Counted from the first letter of the stretch, positions 27,959 through 37,115 are shown. The stretch: DNA of 64,000 nt from Shewanella seohaensis (GCF_025449215.1 NZ_CP104900.1:744001-808000); one strand, 5' to 3'. Notes: a model not told the origin generated them from the letters alone. Numbers and translations are program-made.

Positions 27959-29370
27959 ATGACTGTACCCTCGGTATTGCGCGCGTTATCAACATCCTCT
28001 GTAGCAACATCCTTTGCACCTTATTCCCGTTCACTCGGTGTGAGCAAATCAAGATTCACCAAAAGCTTACTCGCTTCCATCGTCACCTTGAGCTTAATGG
28101 GTGCTGGGCTAAGTTCTGCCTATGCGGCGCAGCTGACGCGGCCAAGTTAGCGGCGGGTGTGGAGCAAAAGGTGATCGACTGGCGCCGTGACTTGCACCAG
28201 CATCCTGAGTTATCTAACCGCGAGTTTCGCACTAGCAAGATTATCGAAAAGCATCTGAAATCCCTCGGATTAGAAGTGCAGACGGGCATTGCCCATACTG
28301 GGGTTGTTGCTATCTTGAAAGGCGGAAAGTTAAAGGGCGGTAAACCCGGTCCTTTGATTGCTATTCGCGCGGATATGGATGCTTTGCCCGTGACCGAAGT
28401 GGTCGATGTGCCCTTTGCCTCCAAAGCGACGGATACCTATCGTGGTCAAACCGTTGGGGTGATGCATGCCTGCGGTCACGATACCCATGTGGCTATGTTA
28501 ATGGGCGTGGCCGAGAATTTAGTGAAAGTGAAGGATAGCCTTGCTGGCGATGTGATGTTTATCTTTCAACCCGCCGAAGAAGGTGCGCCTGATGGTGAAG
28601 AGGGCGGCGCGGAATTAATGCTAAAACAAGGGCTGTTTGCCAAGCGCAAACCCGACCAAGTGTTTGGCATGCATGTGACCTCGAGTATGCCAAGCGGCAT
28701 GATTGGTGTGCGTAGCGGCCCAGCCATGGCGAGTGAAGATTCCTTTACAATCAAAGTGAAAGGTCGTCAAACCCATGGTTCTCGCCCCTGGAATGGCGTC
28801 GACCCTATCGTCGCCGCGGCGCAAATTATTACCAATGTGCAAACCATTGTCAGTCGTCAGGTGGATATTACCAAAGCGCCCGCCGTGGTGAGTTTTGGCG
28901 CAGTCAATGGCGGTATTCGCTCGAATATTATTCCCGATGAAGTGGAACTGATTGGCACCATCCGCACATTCGATCAACCTATGCGCGCCGATATTAAGGT
29001 GCGTTTGGCCGAAATCGCCGAGTTATCGGCAAAAACTTTAGGTGCCACCGCGACAACTGAAATCCATCAAGGTTATCCCGTGGTGGTGAATAATCCTGAA
29101 TTGGTCGCCAGTATGCGCCCAGTGCTTGCCAGTGTGGTTGGCGATAAGATGCTGATTGAGCCTGGATTAATCACAGGTGCCGAGGACTTTTCATTCTATG
29201 CCCTAGAGTCTCCTGGGATGTTTTTCTTCCTCGGGGTGACACCAAAAGGCACTGATCCTGAAACGGCTGCCAGTAACCATTCTCCCGCCTTCTATGTGGA
29301 TGAAAGTGCACTCAAAGTCGGGGTAGAAGCCATGACCAAGGTTGCCCTTACGGCACTTAAGGCGCAATAA
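27959..29370 (+). CDS. M20-family amidohydrolase, one-base frameshift
   Basis: From 28159 the protein is a clear M20D metallo-amidohydrolase like the hippurate/IAA-amino-acid hydrolases: DLHQHPELSNREF, ADMDALPV, the metal motif MHACGHDTHVAMLMG, FQPAEEGAPDGEEGG and the dimerisation part GSRPWNGVDPIV. The N-terminus (from ATG 27959) is in another frame and carries an exported leader LLASIVTLSLMGAGLSSAYA. Joining them needs one base near 28130-28138 (ACGCGGCC), after which AKLAAGVEQKVIDWRRDL follows directly; the total is 470 aa. A likely substrate is an N-acylated amino acid or peptide. Confidence 0.8.
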
Positions 29371-29427
29371 ACCGCTTAAGCCTTATTCCGTCAGCTTTTC
29401 GGTATAACTTGAGCTTACAAAAAATCG

Positions 29428-29449
29428 GCGTGGGAAGGCCTTCCCACGC
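29428..29449 (+). terminator. Terminator-like perfect palindrome
   Basis: GCGTGGGAAGG followed by CCTTCCCACGC, then TTGATTTG, just after the M20 gene. Confidence 0.55.
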
Positions 29450-29508
29450 TTGATTTGCTAGGCAATTTGCCTTCATATGTGGATTTTTACAGCAAGGAGC
29501 GAGACAAG

Positions 29509-30840
29509 ATGAAGCGCACGCTATCGGCGCTGGTGTTGGCGATGGGACTCTTTAATCCCTTAAGCCAAGCACAGGCCACAACGGCAGAAGACATCAAGAG
29601 TTTTACGCTAGCCAACGGCATGAAAATCATGGTGCTAGAGGACTCTTCTATTCCCAATGCCAACATGTATCTGTTTTGGAAAGTCGGTTCCCGCAACGAA
29701 GTCCCGGGGATTACCGGTATCTCACACTTTTTCGAACACATGATGTTTAACGGCTCGAAAAAATACGGCCCTAAGATGTTCGACCGTACCATGGAAGCCG
29801 CGGGTGGGGCTAACAATGCCTACACCACAGAGGATATGACGGTCTACACCGACTGGTTCCCAGCTAATGCGCTAGAAACCATGTTCGACCTCGAGGCTGA
29901 CCGTATCGCCAACTTAGATATCAATCCCGATATGGTGGAAAGCGAGCGTGGCGTAGTGCAGTCGGAGCGTTCGACTGGGCTTGAAAACTCCAACTGGAAT
30001 ACCCTCGAAGGCGAAGTTAAAGGCGTGGCCTTTTTAGCGCATCCCTATTCTTGGTCTGTCATTGGCCATGAGTCGGATATTGCCGCTTGGACCTTAGAAG
30101 ATTTAGTGCAATACCATAAAACCTACTATGCGCCGAACAATGCGGTCGTAGTGATTGCCGGTGATGTAAAACTGGCTCAAGTTAAGGCATTGGCAGATAA
30201 GTATTTTGCGCCTATTCCTGCGCAAACACCGCCTAAGGCCGTGCGTACCGTCGAGCCTTTGCAAAAGGGCGAGCGCCGTACTTTCGTTCAAAAAGCCTCG
30301 GTCAGTACACCTAACGTGATGTTGGCGTACCATGTGCCAGCGGCGACCCATGCCGATTATTATGCCTTGGATCTGCTCAGCTCTATCCTAAGCCAAGGTA
30401 ATAGCTCGCGTTTATATCAAGCGCTGGTGGATAAGCAAGTCGCGCTCGAAGCCGAGACTTATATGCCGATGTCGGTCGATCCTAACCTGTTCTACGTGAT
30501 GGGCGTAGCCACGCCTGAAGTGAATGCTAACACCTTAGAGCGCGCGCTGATCGAACAAATCGATGCCATTGCGACCAATGGCGTGACCCAGCAAGAGCTA
30601 GATAAAGTCAAAAATATCAAGTTGATGGACTTTTATCGTGCGATGGAAACCATCAATGGCAAGGCCAACACCATAGGCACCTATGAAATGTATTTTGGTA
30701 GCTACGATAAATTATTTAATGCGCCAGAGGCCTATAACAAGGTAACGCCTGCGGATATCCAACGTGTTGCCCAAACCTATTTACGCAAATCGAATCGCAC
30801 TGTTGCGGTATTGGCGGCAAACGAGGAGTCGGATCAATGA
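29509..30840 (+). CDS. M16 zinc peptidase (catalytic subunit)
   Basis: A 443-residue exported protein: signal peptide MKRTLSALVLAMGLFNPLSQ ending near AQA, then the M16 active site HFFEH (H73, E76, H77) and the third-ligand region VESERGVVQSER. It belongs to the processing-protease/pitrilysin group. The next gene overlaps it (ATGA) and encodes an M16 protein without the metal site, so the two probably form a heterodimer in the envelope. The start at 29509 begins the signal peptide. Confidence 0.9.
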   Translation: MKRTLSALVLAMGLFNPLSQAQATTAEDIKSFTLANGMKIMVLEDSSIPNANMYLFWKVGSRNEVPGITGISHFFEHMMFNGSKKYGPKMFDRTMEAAGGANNAYTTEDMTVYTDWFPANALETMFDLEADRIANLDINPDMVESERGVVQSERSTGLENSNWNTLEGEVKGVAFLAHPYSWSVIGHESDIAAWTLEDLVQYHKTYYAPNNAVVVIAGDVKLAQVKALADKYFAPIPAQTPPKAVRTVEPLQKGERRTFVQKASVSTPNVMLAYHVPAATHADYYALDLLSSILSQGNSSRLYQALVDKQVALEAETYMPMSVDPNLFYVMGVATPEVNANTLERALIEQIDAIATNGVTQQELDKVKNIKLMDFYRAMETINGKANTIGTYEMYFGSYDKLFNAPEAYNKVTPADIQRVAQTYLRKSNRTVAVLAANEESDQ

Positions 30841-32300
30841 AATTCTCCTTTGTTAAATCATCCTTTATAAAATCATCTTTGCAGCCGACTAAGTTAATGG
30901 TCGCATTAGCCCTAGGCACTAGCTTAGCCTTATCCGGCTGCGCCTCCACCACGGCACCAAAACGCGTCGATACTGGCAGCTTTGCCATGCCAAGTTACGA
31001 CAAGTTAGTGTTAGATAACGGCCTAACCGTGTATTTAATGCCACAGCGTGAAGTGCCGTTAATCACCCTAAACGCGGTCGTGCGTGCTGGGGCGGTAAAC
31101 GACACCACAGCGGGTATCGCCCAAATGACCGCCGAAGGTTTACTCCTTGGTGCGGCGGGTAAATCCAAGGCCGAGATTGAGCAGCAAGTGGATTTTCTCG
31201 GCGCTAGCTTAGGGGCCGAAGCCGACAAAGAAGGTAGTTATCTGGCCGCCGATTTTATGGCGAAAGATACCGATGTGATGCTCGGCCTATTCAGCGCCGC
31301 GCTATTAAGCCCCGACTTTGATTCGGCCGAGTTCGACAAGCTTAAGCAGCGCGCCATTGCGGGTTTACAGCAGGATAAAGAAAGCCCGCGCGCCGTGATT
31401 GGTCGCTACTTCGATAAACTGGTGTTCGGTGCCCATCCTTACGGTAATGCGTCATCGGGTAATCGCGAGTCACTTGAGCAAGTCACAGTGTCGCAGCTGC
31501 GCGCCTTCCATAAAAGCTACTATCAACCCGCCAATACCGCATTAACAGTGGTGGGGGATTTTGATGTGGCGGCGATGAAGGCCAAGCTAACCCAGACTTT
31601 TGGCCAGTGGAAAGGCAGCGAAAAACTCGTTCAGCCCGACTTAAACCAAGGTTTACCAAAGTTAACTGAGGCCAAAGTGCTGCTGGTGGATAAGCCTGAT
31701 GCGATGGAAACTACCTTTGTTATCGGTGGTTTAGGCATTAGCCGTGATAACCCCGACTATGTGGGGCTAACGGTAGTGAACACCATTTTAGGTGGCCGCT
31801 TTACCTCTTGGCTGAACGATGAGCTGCGGGTGAATGCGGGGCTAACCTATGGCGCGCGCTCCGGTTTTAGTCCTTATACCGACTCGGGCGTGTTTACCAT
31901 TAGCACCTTCACTAAGACGGAAACCACTCAAGAAGCGATTGATTTAGCGCTGAAAACCTATGCTCGTTTATGGGAAAAAGGCGTTGACCAAGCGACTCTT
32001 GATTCGGCTAAGGCCTATGTTAAAGGTCAGTTCCCGCCTAAGTTTGAAACCTCGGGACAATTGGCTGGACTCTTATCTGGCATGTATCTCTACGGCTTCG
32101 ATGATAAGTTTATCAACGAGTTCCAAGCTAAAGTGGACGGCTTAACCTTAGAAGAGACCCAAAGGTTAGTAAAAACTTACTTCCCACAAAAAGACCTGCA
32201 GTTTGTGCTGATTGGCAACGCTAGCAAGATAGCGCCTATCGCTGCCAAATATGGCCAAGTGCAAACCGTTGATATTAATGCGGTGGGTTTTGGTCAATAA
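30837..32300 (+). CDS. M16-family lipoprotein, inactive partner subunit
   Basis: A 487-residue lipoprotein with lipobox ALSGCA (about residue 33-38). The M16 fold is clear (LDNGLTVYLMPQREVPLITL) but the HxxEH zinc motif is absent: the aligned segment is AGIAQMTAEGLLLGAAG. The C-terminal R/Y-type motif LRVNAGLTYGARSGFSP, used by M16 partners to hold substrate, is kept. It overlaps the catalytic gene by four bases. Confidence 0.88.
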   Translation: MKFSFVKSSFIKSSLQPTKLMVALALGTSLALSGCASTTAPKRVDTGSFAMPSYDKLVLDNGLTVYLMPQREVPLITLNAVVRAGAVNDTTAGIAQMTAEGLLLGAAGKSKAEIEQQVDFLGASLGAEADKEGSYLAADFMAKDTDVMLGLFSAALLSPDFDSAEFDKLKQRAIAGLQQDKESPRAVIGRYFDKLVFGAHPYGNASSGNRESLEQVTVSQLRAFHKSYYQPANTALTVVGDFDVAAMKAKLTQTFGQWKGSEKLVQPDLNQGLPKLTEAKVLLVDKPDAMETTFVIGGLGISRDNPDYVGLTVVNTILGGRFTSWLNDELRVNAGLTYGARSGFSPYTDSGVFTISTFTKTETTQEAIDLALKTYARLWEKGVDQATLDSAKAYVKGQFPPKFETSGQLAGLLSGMYLYGFDDKFINEFQAKVDGLTLEETQRLVKTYFPQKDLQFVLIGNASKIAPIAAKYGQVQTVDINAVGFGQ

Positions 32301-32329
32301 CCACTGGCGTTAGTCTATTTCGTCCAATA

Positions 32330-32361
32330 AAAAGGTCTGCATAGTGCAGACCTTTTGTTTT
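32330..32361. terminator. Bidirectional terminator
   Basis: AAAAGGTCTGCA and TGCAGACCTTTT form a 12-bp stem with loop TAG, then GTTTTTC. It lies between the M16 and S9 genes, which converge. Confidence 0.88.
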
Positions 32362-32374
32362 TCTGTTCTAGGTG

Positions 32375-34420
32375 TTATTGGGCACCAGGCTTAGCGTAAT
32401 GGGTCATCCAATCTTTCACTTGGTTATACCAATAGATGGAGTTGTTGGGCTTCATAATCCAATGGTTTTCATCGGGGAAATAAATCATCCGCGATTCGAC
32501 ATTACGGGTTTGCAGGGTGCGGAACAGCTCAAAACCTTGGCCGACGGGCACGCGATAATCGAGTTGCCCATGGCTGACTAAGGTTGGAGTGTTAAAGTTG
32601 GCGGCAAAGTAATGGGGCGAAATCGCTTTATACAGCTCAGGATTATCCCAGTAGTTACCAAAGCGGGTGCTGTGGACGGCAAAGTCCGCCGACATTTGTG
32701 AGTACATGTCGTATACTGCAGCATGGATTAGCAGCGCCTTGAAGGGATGCGGCTGGCCTAAAATAATCGAGGTTAAGTAGCCGCCATAGCTGGCGCCGCC
32801 AGCGACCATACGATCGCTATCGATCCAACTTTGTTGCTTAAACCAGTCTGCGGCTTTGAGCACATCTTCGAGGGATTTGTTTTTCCAATCTGGATTAATG
32901 GCATCGGCAAACTCTTGTCCAAAGCCGCTAGAGCCGTGGAAGTTTGGCCAGGCGGTGACATAACCCCAAGAGGCGAAGGTTTGCGCGTTCCAGCGGAAGT
33001 GGAAACCATCACTAATGGCGTTGTGTGGGCCGCCGTGGATCAACATAAACAGCGGGTACTTCTTGCTGCGATCGAAGCCGGGTGGATAGTGCACCCACAT
33101 TTGAATATCTTGGCCCTGATAACCCTTGTAGGTGACCGACTCATAGGTGCCTAAATCGACATCCTTTAAAATCTCGTCGTTAAACTGTTCTAAACGCTCG
33201 GTTTTACCATTGCGAGGGTTGATGCTGACTAAACGCGCGGGATACAAAAAGCTCTGATTGGTCGCAATCAACTGGCCATCTTTAGCGATAGCAGGTTGGC
33301 TAAAGTCGGTCGCTTGAGTGATGGCCTTGGCCTTACCGCTCTTGGCATCGATATGATAAATACGGTTTGTCGCCGCATCATCAATGCTGGCATAGAAGCC
33401 CTTGCTGTCGGGTGTCCATTCAAATTGAGACACTGAGCGATCCCAATCCGCGGTGAGCGTGGTGAGTTTGCGACTGCTCACATCCAGCAGCATCAACCTT
33501 GCGGTATCGGCATAAAATCCGGGGATTTTTTGTCGAGTAAAGGCGAGGGTTTTGCCGTTAGGGCTAAATGTTGGGTTTAGATCCGGCGCTGGGTTATCTG
33601 GAGTGATGTTTTCAGCCTTGCTGTCGCCAATGGTGGCGAGGAACAAGTCTAACTTAGGGTCGACGCGATTATCCGAACCATAGGCGCTGAAGGCGATTAA
33701 ACGTTCATCGGGGGAAATATCATAGCTTGAACTGCTTTGGCTTGAGCGTGGCAGTTCATGGCCTAAAGGCTGAGTCACGGCTTCAACCGCGCCGCCTGTG
33801 GCTGGGATCCTAAATACATGGGCCTGACGGCGCTCGTCTAACCAATGATCGAACTGCGAATAGGGCAGCGCATTCCACTGGCGTGCGGAGACTTTATTAT
33901 CTTTATCTGTCTTGAGCTGGGTCTTCATTTGCTCCCAGTTCTGCTCAGGGAAGATATTGCTGATAAAATACAAATGCTTGCCAACCCACTTGATTCCATT
34001 GACGCCAGTGGGGATGTCCGTGAGTTTGCTGGCTTCACCCGGGCCATCCATAGGTAACAGGTAAATTTGGCCCGCGTCGTCATCGTTACGTTCGCTGATA
34101 AAGGCTAAGGTTTTGCCGTCTGGCGAGAACACTGGCTCGCTGACTTTTAAGCCTTTGGCGGTAATCGCACGGTTATTTTTACCTTCACCGTCGAAGCGCC
34201 ACAGTTGGGTTGAACCTTTGTCTTCCTTAAGGTCGTATTCAGTCACAGGCGCAATAATGTGCTCGCCCGTGGAGGACACCACAGGGCTACCTATGCGTTT
34301 GAGTTGCCAAAGTAATTCGACTGAGAGTGGTTTGCTGGCTTCTGCAAATGCCGTACTGAGGGGCATTAGCAGACTCAGCAGTATAATTCCTGCCTTCTTC
34401 ACTAGATGTCTCCTTATCAT
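32375..34420 (-). CDS. S9-family prolyl oligopeptidase/acylaminoacyl peptidase
   Basis: A 681-residue exported serine peptidase: signal peptide (GIILLSLLMPLSTAFA), an N-terminal beta-propeller (WD40/TolB-like PVFSPDGKTLAFISE repeats), then an alpha/beta-hydrolase domain with nucleophile GGASYGGYLTS, acid SHGQLDYRVP and base ENHWIMKP. It releases short peptides or acyl amino acids in the periplasm. It sits with M20 and M16 peptidases, so the region forms an envelope peptide-catabolism cluster. Confidence 0.93.
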   Translation of the reverse strand: MIRRHLVKKAGIILLSLLMPLSTAFAEASKPLSVELLWQLKRIGSPVVSSTGEHIIAPVTEYDLKEDKGSTQLWRFDGEGKNNRAITAKGLKVSEPVFSPDGKTLAFISERNDDDAGQIYLLPMDGPGEASKLTDIPTGVNGIKWVGKHLYFISNIFPEQNWEQMKTQLKTDKDNKVSARQWNALPYSQFDHWLDERRQAHVFRIPATGGAVEAVTQPLGHELPRSSQSSSSYDISPDERLIAFSAYGSDNRVDPKLDLFLATIGDSKAENITPDNPAPDLNPTFSPNGKTLAFTRQKIPGFYADTARLMLLDVSSRKLTTLTADWDRSVSQFEWTPDSKGFYASIDDAATNRIYHIDAKSGKAKAITQATDFSQPAIAKDGQLIATNQSFLYPARLVSINPRNGKTERLEQFNDEILKDVDLGTYESVTYKGYQGQDIQMWVHYPPGFDRSKKYPLFMLIHGGPHNAISDGFHFRWNAQTFASWGYVTAWPNFHGSSGFGQEFADAINPDWKNKSLEDVLKAADWFKQQSWIDSDRMVAGGASYGGYLTSIILGQPHPFKALLIHAAVYDMYSQMSADFAVHSTRFGNYWDNPELYKAISPHYFAANFNTPTLVSHGQLDYRVPVGQGFELFRTLQTRNVESRMIYFPDENHWIMKPNNSIYWYNQVKDWMTHYAKPGAQ

Positions 34421-34646
34421 TCAGAGTGTTATCGTTATTTTTCCCATTAAACCCCAAAGTATAAAAACCGAGCATGAAATCAAGCTGAGTCTGTGAAGGT
34501 TGAGGCGGACTTTTATGTAAGTAACTGTAACCACAGGCCGCATTTTGATGACGAGTTATGACAGGCATGGCGCAAACTGTCGTGACGTGTTTGTGGCTAA
34601 GGTGTTTTAACGCTAATGTATTGGAAGATTGAAATAGGACTCGAAT

Positions 34647-35200
34647 ATGGCGTTAATCATCCCGCAAAAACTGGTCAAGCTATTGATCAAAAAAGTATTG
34701 ATACTCGCCTTGGGCAGCTTGGCTGTCTTTCCTGCGCAAGCCGCTAAGATCAGTTTTAAAGCCTTTTGCCCGCAAATGGTGGGGCAGTGGCAGGGCAATG
34801 CCGCTAAGGTGGGGAGATCCCTAAGCAAGTTATCGTCAACGGTTTTTGCTCCCATGATCTGCACCAGTTGATCCTTTCCGTGAGTGTCGGTACGCGCGCT
34901 CCCTACAGCGAGACTTGGTGGTTTCGGGAGCAAGGCGAGCAAGTGCTGTTAACCTACTACGACGGTGTTTCGCAGGAAAAGCAGCAACTCTTTAGTTTAT
35001 ATCAACAAAATGGCGATTATTCCCTGCTGGGCGAGGGAGTCGTGAATGCGCGCGCTGCCTTAATCCAACTGTTATTCGAGGCTAAATCGCCCCAGGGCGC
35101 ATGGCAGTGGACGCAAAATATCCAATATTTAGACGATGATATCGACCGCTATCAGCTCTTTCGCGGGATAGAGATGACGCCTATCGCGCCATCTTATTAA
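34647..35200 (+). CDS. Exported protein of unknown function, one-base frameshift
   Basis: N-terminus MALIIPQKLVKLLIKKVLIL with signal ending near FPAQAA, then FCPQMVGQWQGNA. The frame ends early because of a G4 run at 34811-34814. With five Gs it reads GEIPKQVIVNGFCSHDLHQL and continues into TWWFREQGEQVLLTYYDGVS to the TAA at 35200, 184 aa. The mature protein looks like a small beta-rich lipocalin-type fold, which is only an impression. No family recognised. Confidence 0.7.
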
Positions 35201-35299
35201 GTCTACTCATTGATACTCGACAATATGCAGCTCACTTTGGGACAAATTCGAGTTTAAGTCTTAACTCTAACGTATCTGCTTCGGATAAAAATATCTATG

Positions 35300-35400
35300 G
35301 GTTAACGCCCAACTTTGGGGCTGCTATAGCTTGGCTTAAATGTGTAGCGAAGCGGAACCGAGCCAAGCTTTAGCAGTCCCACATAAGTTGTTTGTTATAT
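35300..35400 (-). other. attC site of the 63-aa cassette
   Basis: On the minus strand it runs from ATATAAC (R'') to GTTAACC (R'), about 101 bases. The paired arms AACTTATGTGGGACTGC and GCAGCCCCAAAGTT, then AAGCTTGGCT with AGCCAAGCTA, form the long stem of a VCR-like site. Strand-typical unpaired bases fit attC rather than a terminator. Confidence 0.75.
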
Positions 35401-35406
35401 TACGGG

Positions 35407-35598
35407 TTAAAGTTTTAATACCCAAACTAATATAAGTAACGGTATTACCAAGCCAAATACAACAGACACCAAAGAGCTCAAAATAATTAGAAATTTACCA
35501 AAAATGCCTGATTTTCGATATTCAAAAAAACAGTTTTCCCGAAATATTTTACTGAATATAAATAGCCAAAAGCCTAATGCCAGTTCAAGTACTTCCAT
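35407..35598 (-). CDS. Small two-helix membrane protein (cassette)
   Basis: A 63-residue protein, MEVLELALGFWLFIFSKIFR, with two hydrophobic helices (LALGFWLFIF and IILSSLVSVVFGLVIPLLI) joined by a short basic loop. It ends seven bases from attC, the usual cassette layout, and is the only open frame in its cassette. Family not recognised. Its size and topology are compatible with a toxin or pore, which is speculation. Confidence 0.6.
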   Translation of the reverse strand: MEVLELALGFWLFIFSKIFRENCFFEYRKSGIFGKFLIILSSLVSVVFGLVIPLLILVWVLKL

Positions 35599-35625
35599 GT
35601 TTTACCATTAATACAAAATTACATT

Positions 35626-35717
35626 GGTTAACGAGTAACATCACGCCGCCAACACGGGCCGACCGAAGGGAGTTTCGGCCCCTGCGCAGGAGGGTAAAGT
35701 GCTTGGCTTTGTTAAGC
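35626..35717 (-). other. attC site of the 119-aa cassette
   Basis: Minus strand from GCTTAAC (R'') to GTTAACC (R'), 92 bases, with imperfectly paired outer arms (AAAGCCAAGCAC and GTGATGTTACTC) and a perfect inner stem GGGCCGA/TCGGCCC. R'' matches the start of its own cassette (TTAAGC at 36092-36097), as the recombination mechanism demands. Confidence 0.75.
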
Positions 35718-35718
35718 A

Positions 35719-36078
35719 TCAGTCGAAAATATCAAAGATTGATAGAAAATCGAAATCAGGCCAATCCAACCATGAAAGATCAAAATCGAACCATGAGTCT
35801 GAAGCCCCATTCGTTATGGCATGTGCCATTTGACCTTTCATTGAGGCGTAATCACACACCTCACCGATTGATTCGTGATACCGATTGAAATCTCTTGGTG
35901 ATGTATAAAGGCACATAGCCCAACAATGCCAATCGATATCCCATTTAGTTTCCTTCGACGCCAGCTTTACACGATGAGGGCTGTAATACTTCTGCTTCCC
36001 ATATTTTTTTACGAGAACCTTCCCAACATCTTTCGCATATTGTTTCTTTTCTTTTTCCGTTAAAGTTCTCGCTACCAT
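35719..36078 (-). CDS. 119-residue protein of unknown function (cassette)
   Basis: MVARTLTEKEKKQYAKDVGK, basic N-terminal half with many Lys, then DIDWHCWAMCLYTSPRDFNR and a strikingly acidic, Trp/Phe/Asp-rich tail (DLSWLDWPDFDFLSIFDIFD). No signal peptide or membrane helix. GGAG precedes the ATG. The stop is two bases from its attC site. The tail resembles a low-complexity interaction tail. Family not recognised and no function proposed. Confidence 0.75.
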   Translation of the reverse strand: MVARTLTEKEKKQYAKDVGKVLVKKYGKQKYYSPHRVKLASKETKWDIDWHCWAMCLYTSPRDFNRYHESIGEVCDYASMKGQMAHAITNGASDSWFDFDLSWLDWPDFDFLSIFDIFD

Positions 36079-36091
36079 GTGATCTCCGTAT

Positions 36092-36151
36092 GCTTAACGC
36101 TTCAAGAAGGGGCGCCGCTTTGCGGCGTCCCTCTTGCTTGATTTGTTAGAA
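36092..36151 (-). other. attC site of the protease cassette
   Basis: A compact 60-base site on the minus strand, from TTCTAAC (R'') to GTTAAGC (R'), with arms AAATCAAGCAAGAGGGACGC and GCGCCCCTTCTTGAAGC around a small hairpin GCCGC/GCGGC. It is very close to the classical class-1-type attC (aadA-like) layout. The protease gene's stop codon lies inside it. Confidence 0.9.
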
Positions 36152-36963
36152 GGGATGCTGCAATAGACTCAATAGCACCCAATTCTGTTGCTTTAATAAC
36201 GTAACCAAGATTATTTGGCATAGAAGTTAAGCTCATTGGTACATTACTTGTAGGTACTGGCTTAAGAACGATTTCTCCACTGGCAGTATGCTGGGGGCCA
36301 GCATACAAAACGCCAAGTAATTTGATACGGGTTCCCATATTCAAATTACCATTTCTGTCGGCAAAGCTACCGAAGTTTGCTAAATATACTGGGCTTCCGC
36401 TAGAGCCGGGAAACAGGCCATATCAACAACAAACTGCTTTTTCCCAAATAGTTGTCTTCAGGTTTAGTTGCAATAATACCGCGTCTAGCAATCGATCCGT
36501 TATTGGTCGAGTCCCAAATCCCATTTGGATAGCCAATCATTGTCACCTCCTCAAGGGGAAGCAACTCAGAGAAGGTAGCATCAGTAGCTGCAATATATTT
36601 ATCCAGGCGGAACAACAGCGGCTGCGTATTCTTACTTTGAAAATATTGGTAGATCGGTGCGGCCAATATTGCGCATAGATCGATGTCAGGATCGGGATGA
36701 TAGATAACATTGTTTTGCAGAGGATAAGTTATAACTTCGAACTTGCCTGTAGGATTGCCTTGGTTATCCGCTGTGCTAATCGGCAAAGAAACAGATACTG
36801 CACCTTCAATAACATGCTTATTCGTAACTATCGCAGGAACATACATTCCATCTTCTTGCTGTGCAAAGCTAAAAGCGAAACCTGATCCGGTTGCTTTAGA
36901 ACCATTATTTAAATTAGCTTCAATGCGGACAACTGACATCATTAATTGATCAAGTGGGTGCAC
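36102..36963 (-). CDS. Trypsin-like serine protease (cassette), two one-base frameshifts
   Basis: Starts MHPLDQLMMSVVRIEANLNN with no signal peptide, so cytosolic. The chymotrypsin-fold triad is visible: His50 in TNKHVI, Asp95 in DPDIDLCAI, and Ser189 in FPGSSGSP. Two bases are missing: one in the A5 run at 36438-36442 (plus-strand T5) and one in CC at 36416-36417; restoring both gives 287 aa. The end reads SLLTNQARGTPQSGAPS, translated from the attC. Cytosolic trypsin-like proteases occur as effectors in several anti-phage systems, so defence is a possible role by analogy only. Confidence 0.8.
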
Positions 36964-36973
36964 GATGTTTTCC

Positions 36974-37020
36974 TTCTAACTTCTTAGTATTTATGCGCAT
37001 GCGCGTTTACCTCGTTAGAC
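36974..37020 (-). other. attC-like or attI-like site at the head of the array
   Basis: On the minus strand GTCTAAC to GTTAGAA (47 bases) encloses GCGCATGCGC. GTTAGAA begins the protease cassette and matches that cassette's own attC (R'' TTCTAAC), so a recombination junction is firmly placed here. The site is shorter than usual for attC, so it could be an attI-like half or a degenerate attC. Confidence 0.5.
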
Positions 37021-37090
37021 CAGTGAAAGCGCGCACAGTTAACTATCTGTATGCAAAGAACTTATCAGCATTCTATTAGATATACCATCT

Positions 37091-37115
37091 GGAAAAACGC
37101 GCATGCGCGTTTTCC
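37091..37115. promoter_or_regulatory. Palindrome GAAAACGCGCATGCGCGTTTTC-type
   Basis: A near-perfect palindrome centred on GCGCATGCGC. A second, less complete copy (TATGCGCATGCGCGTTT) is at about 36992-37007, just upstream of the protease gene. About 100 bp separate them. Operators for a dimeric regulator or terminator-like hairpins are both possible. Between 37116 and 37411 I see only AT-rich sequence, with one weak 64-residue frame. Confidence 0.45.

Larger units (their letters stand above)
35300..36980 (-). mobile_element. Integrase-less integron cassette array (three cassettes)
   Basis: Four attC-like sites (35300-35400, 35626-35717, 36092-36151 and 36974-37020), all in the same minus-strand orientation, bound three minus-strand genes (protease, 119-aa and 63-aa proteins). 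The pairing rule for cassettes holds for two of three: the protease cassette begins TTAGAA and its own attC has the R'' complement TTCTAAC; the 119-aa cassette begins TTAAGC and its attC has GCTTAAC. No integron integrase gene is in the window, so this is a CALIN or a remnant of a chromosomal integron. Confidence 0.8.
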
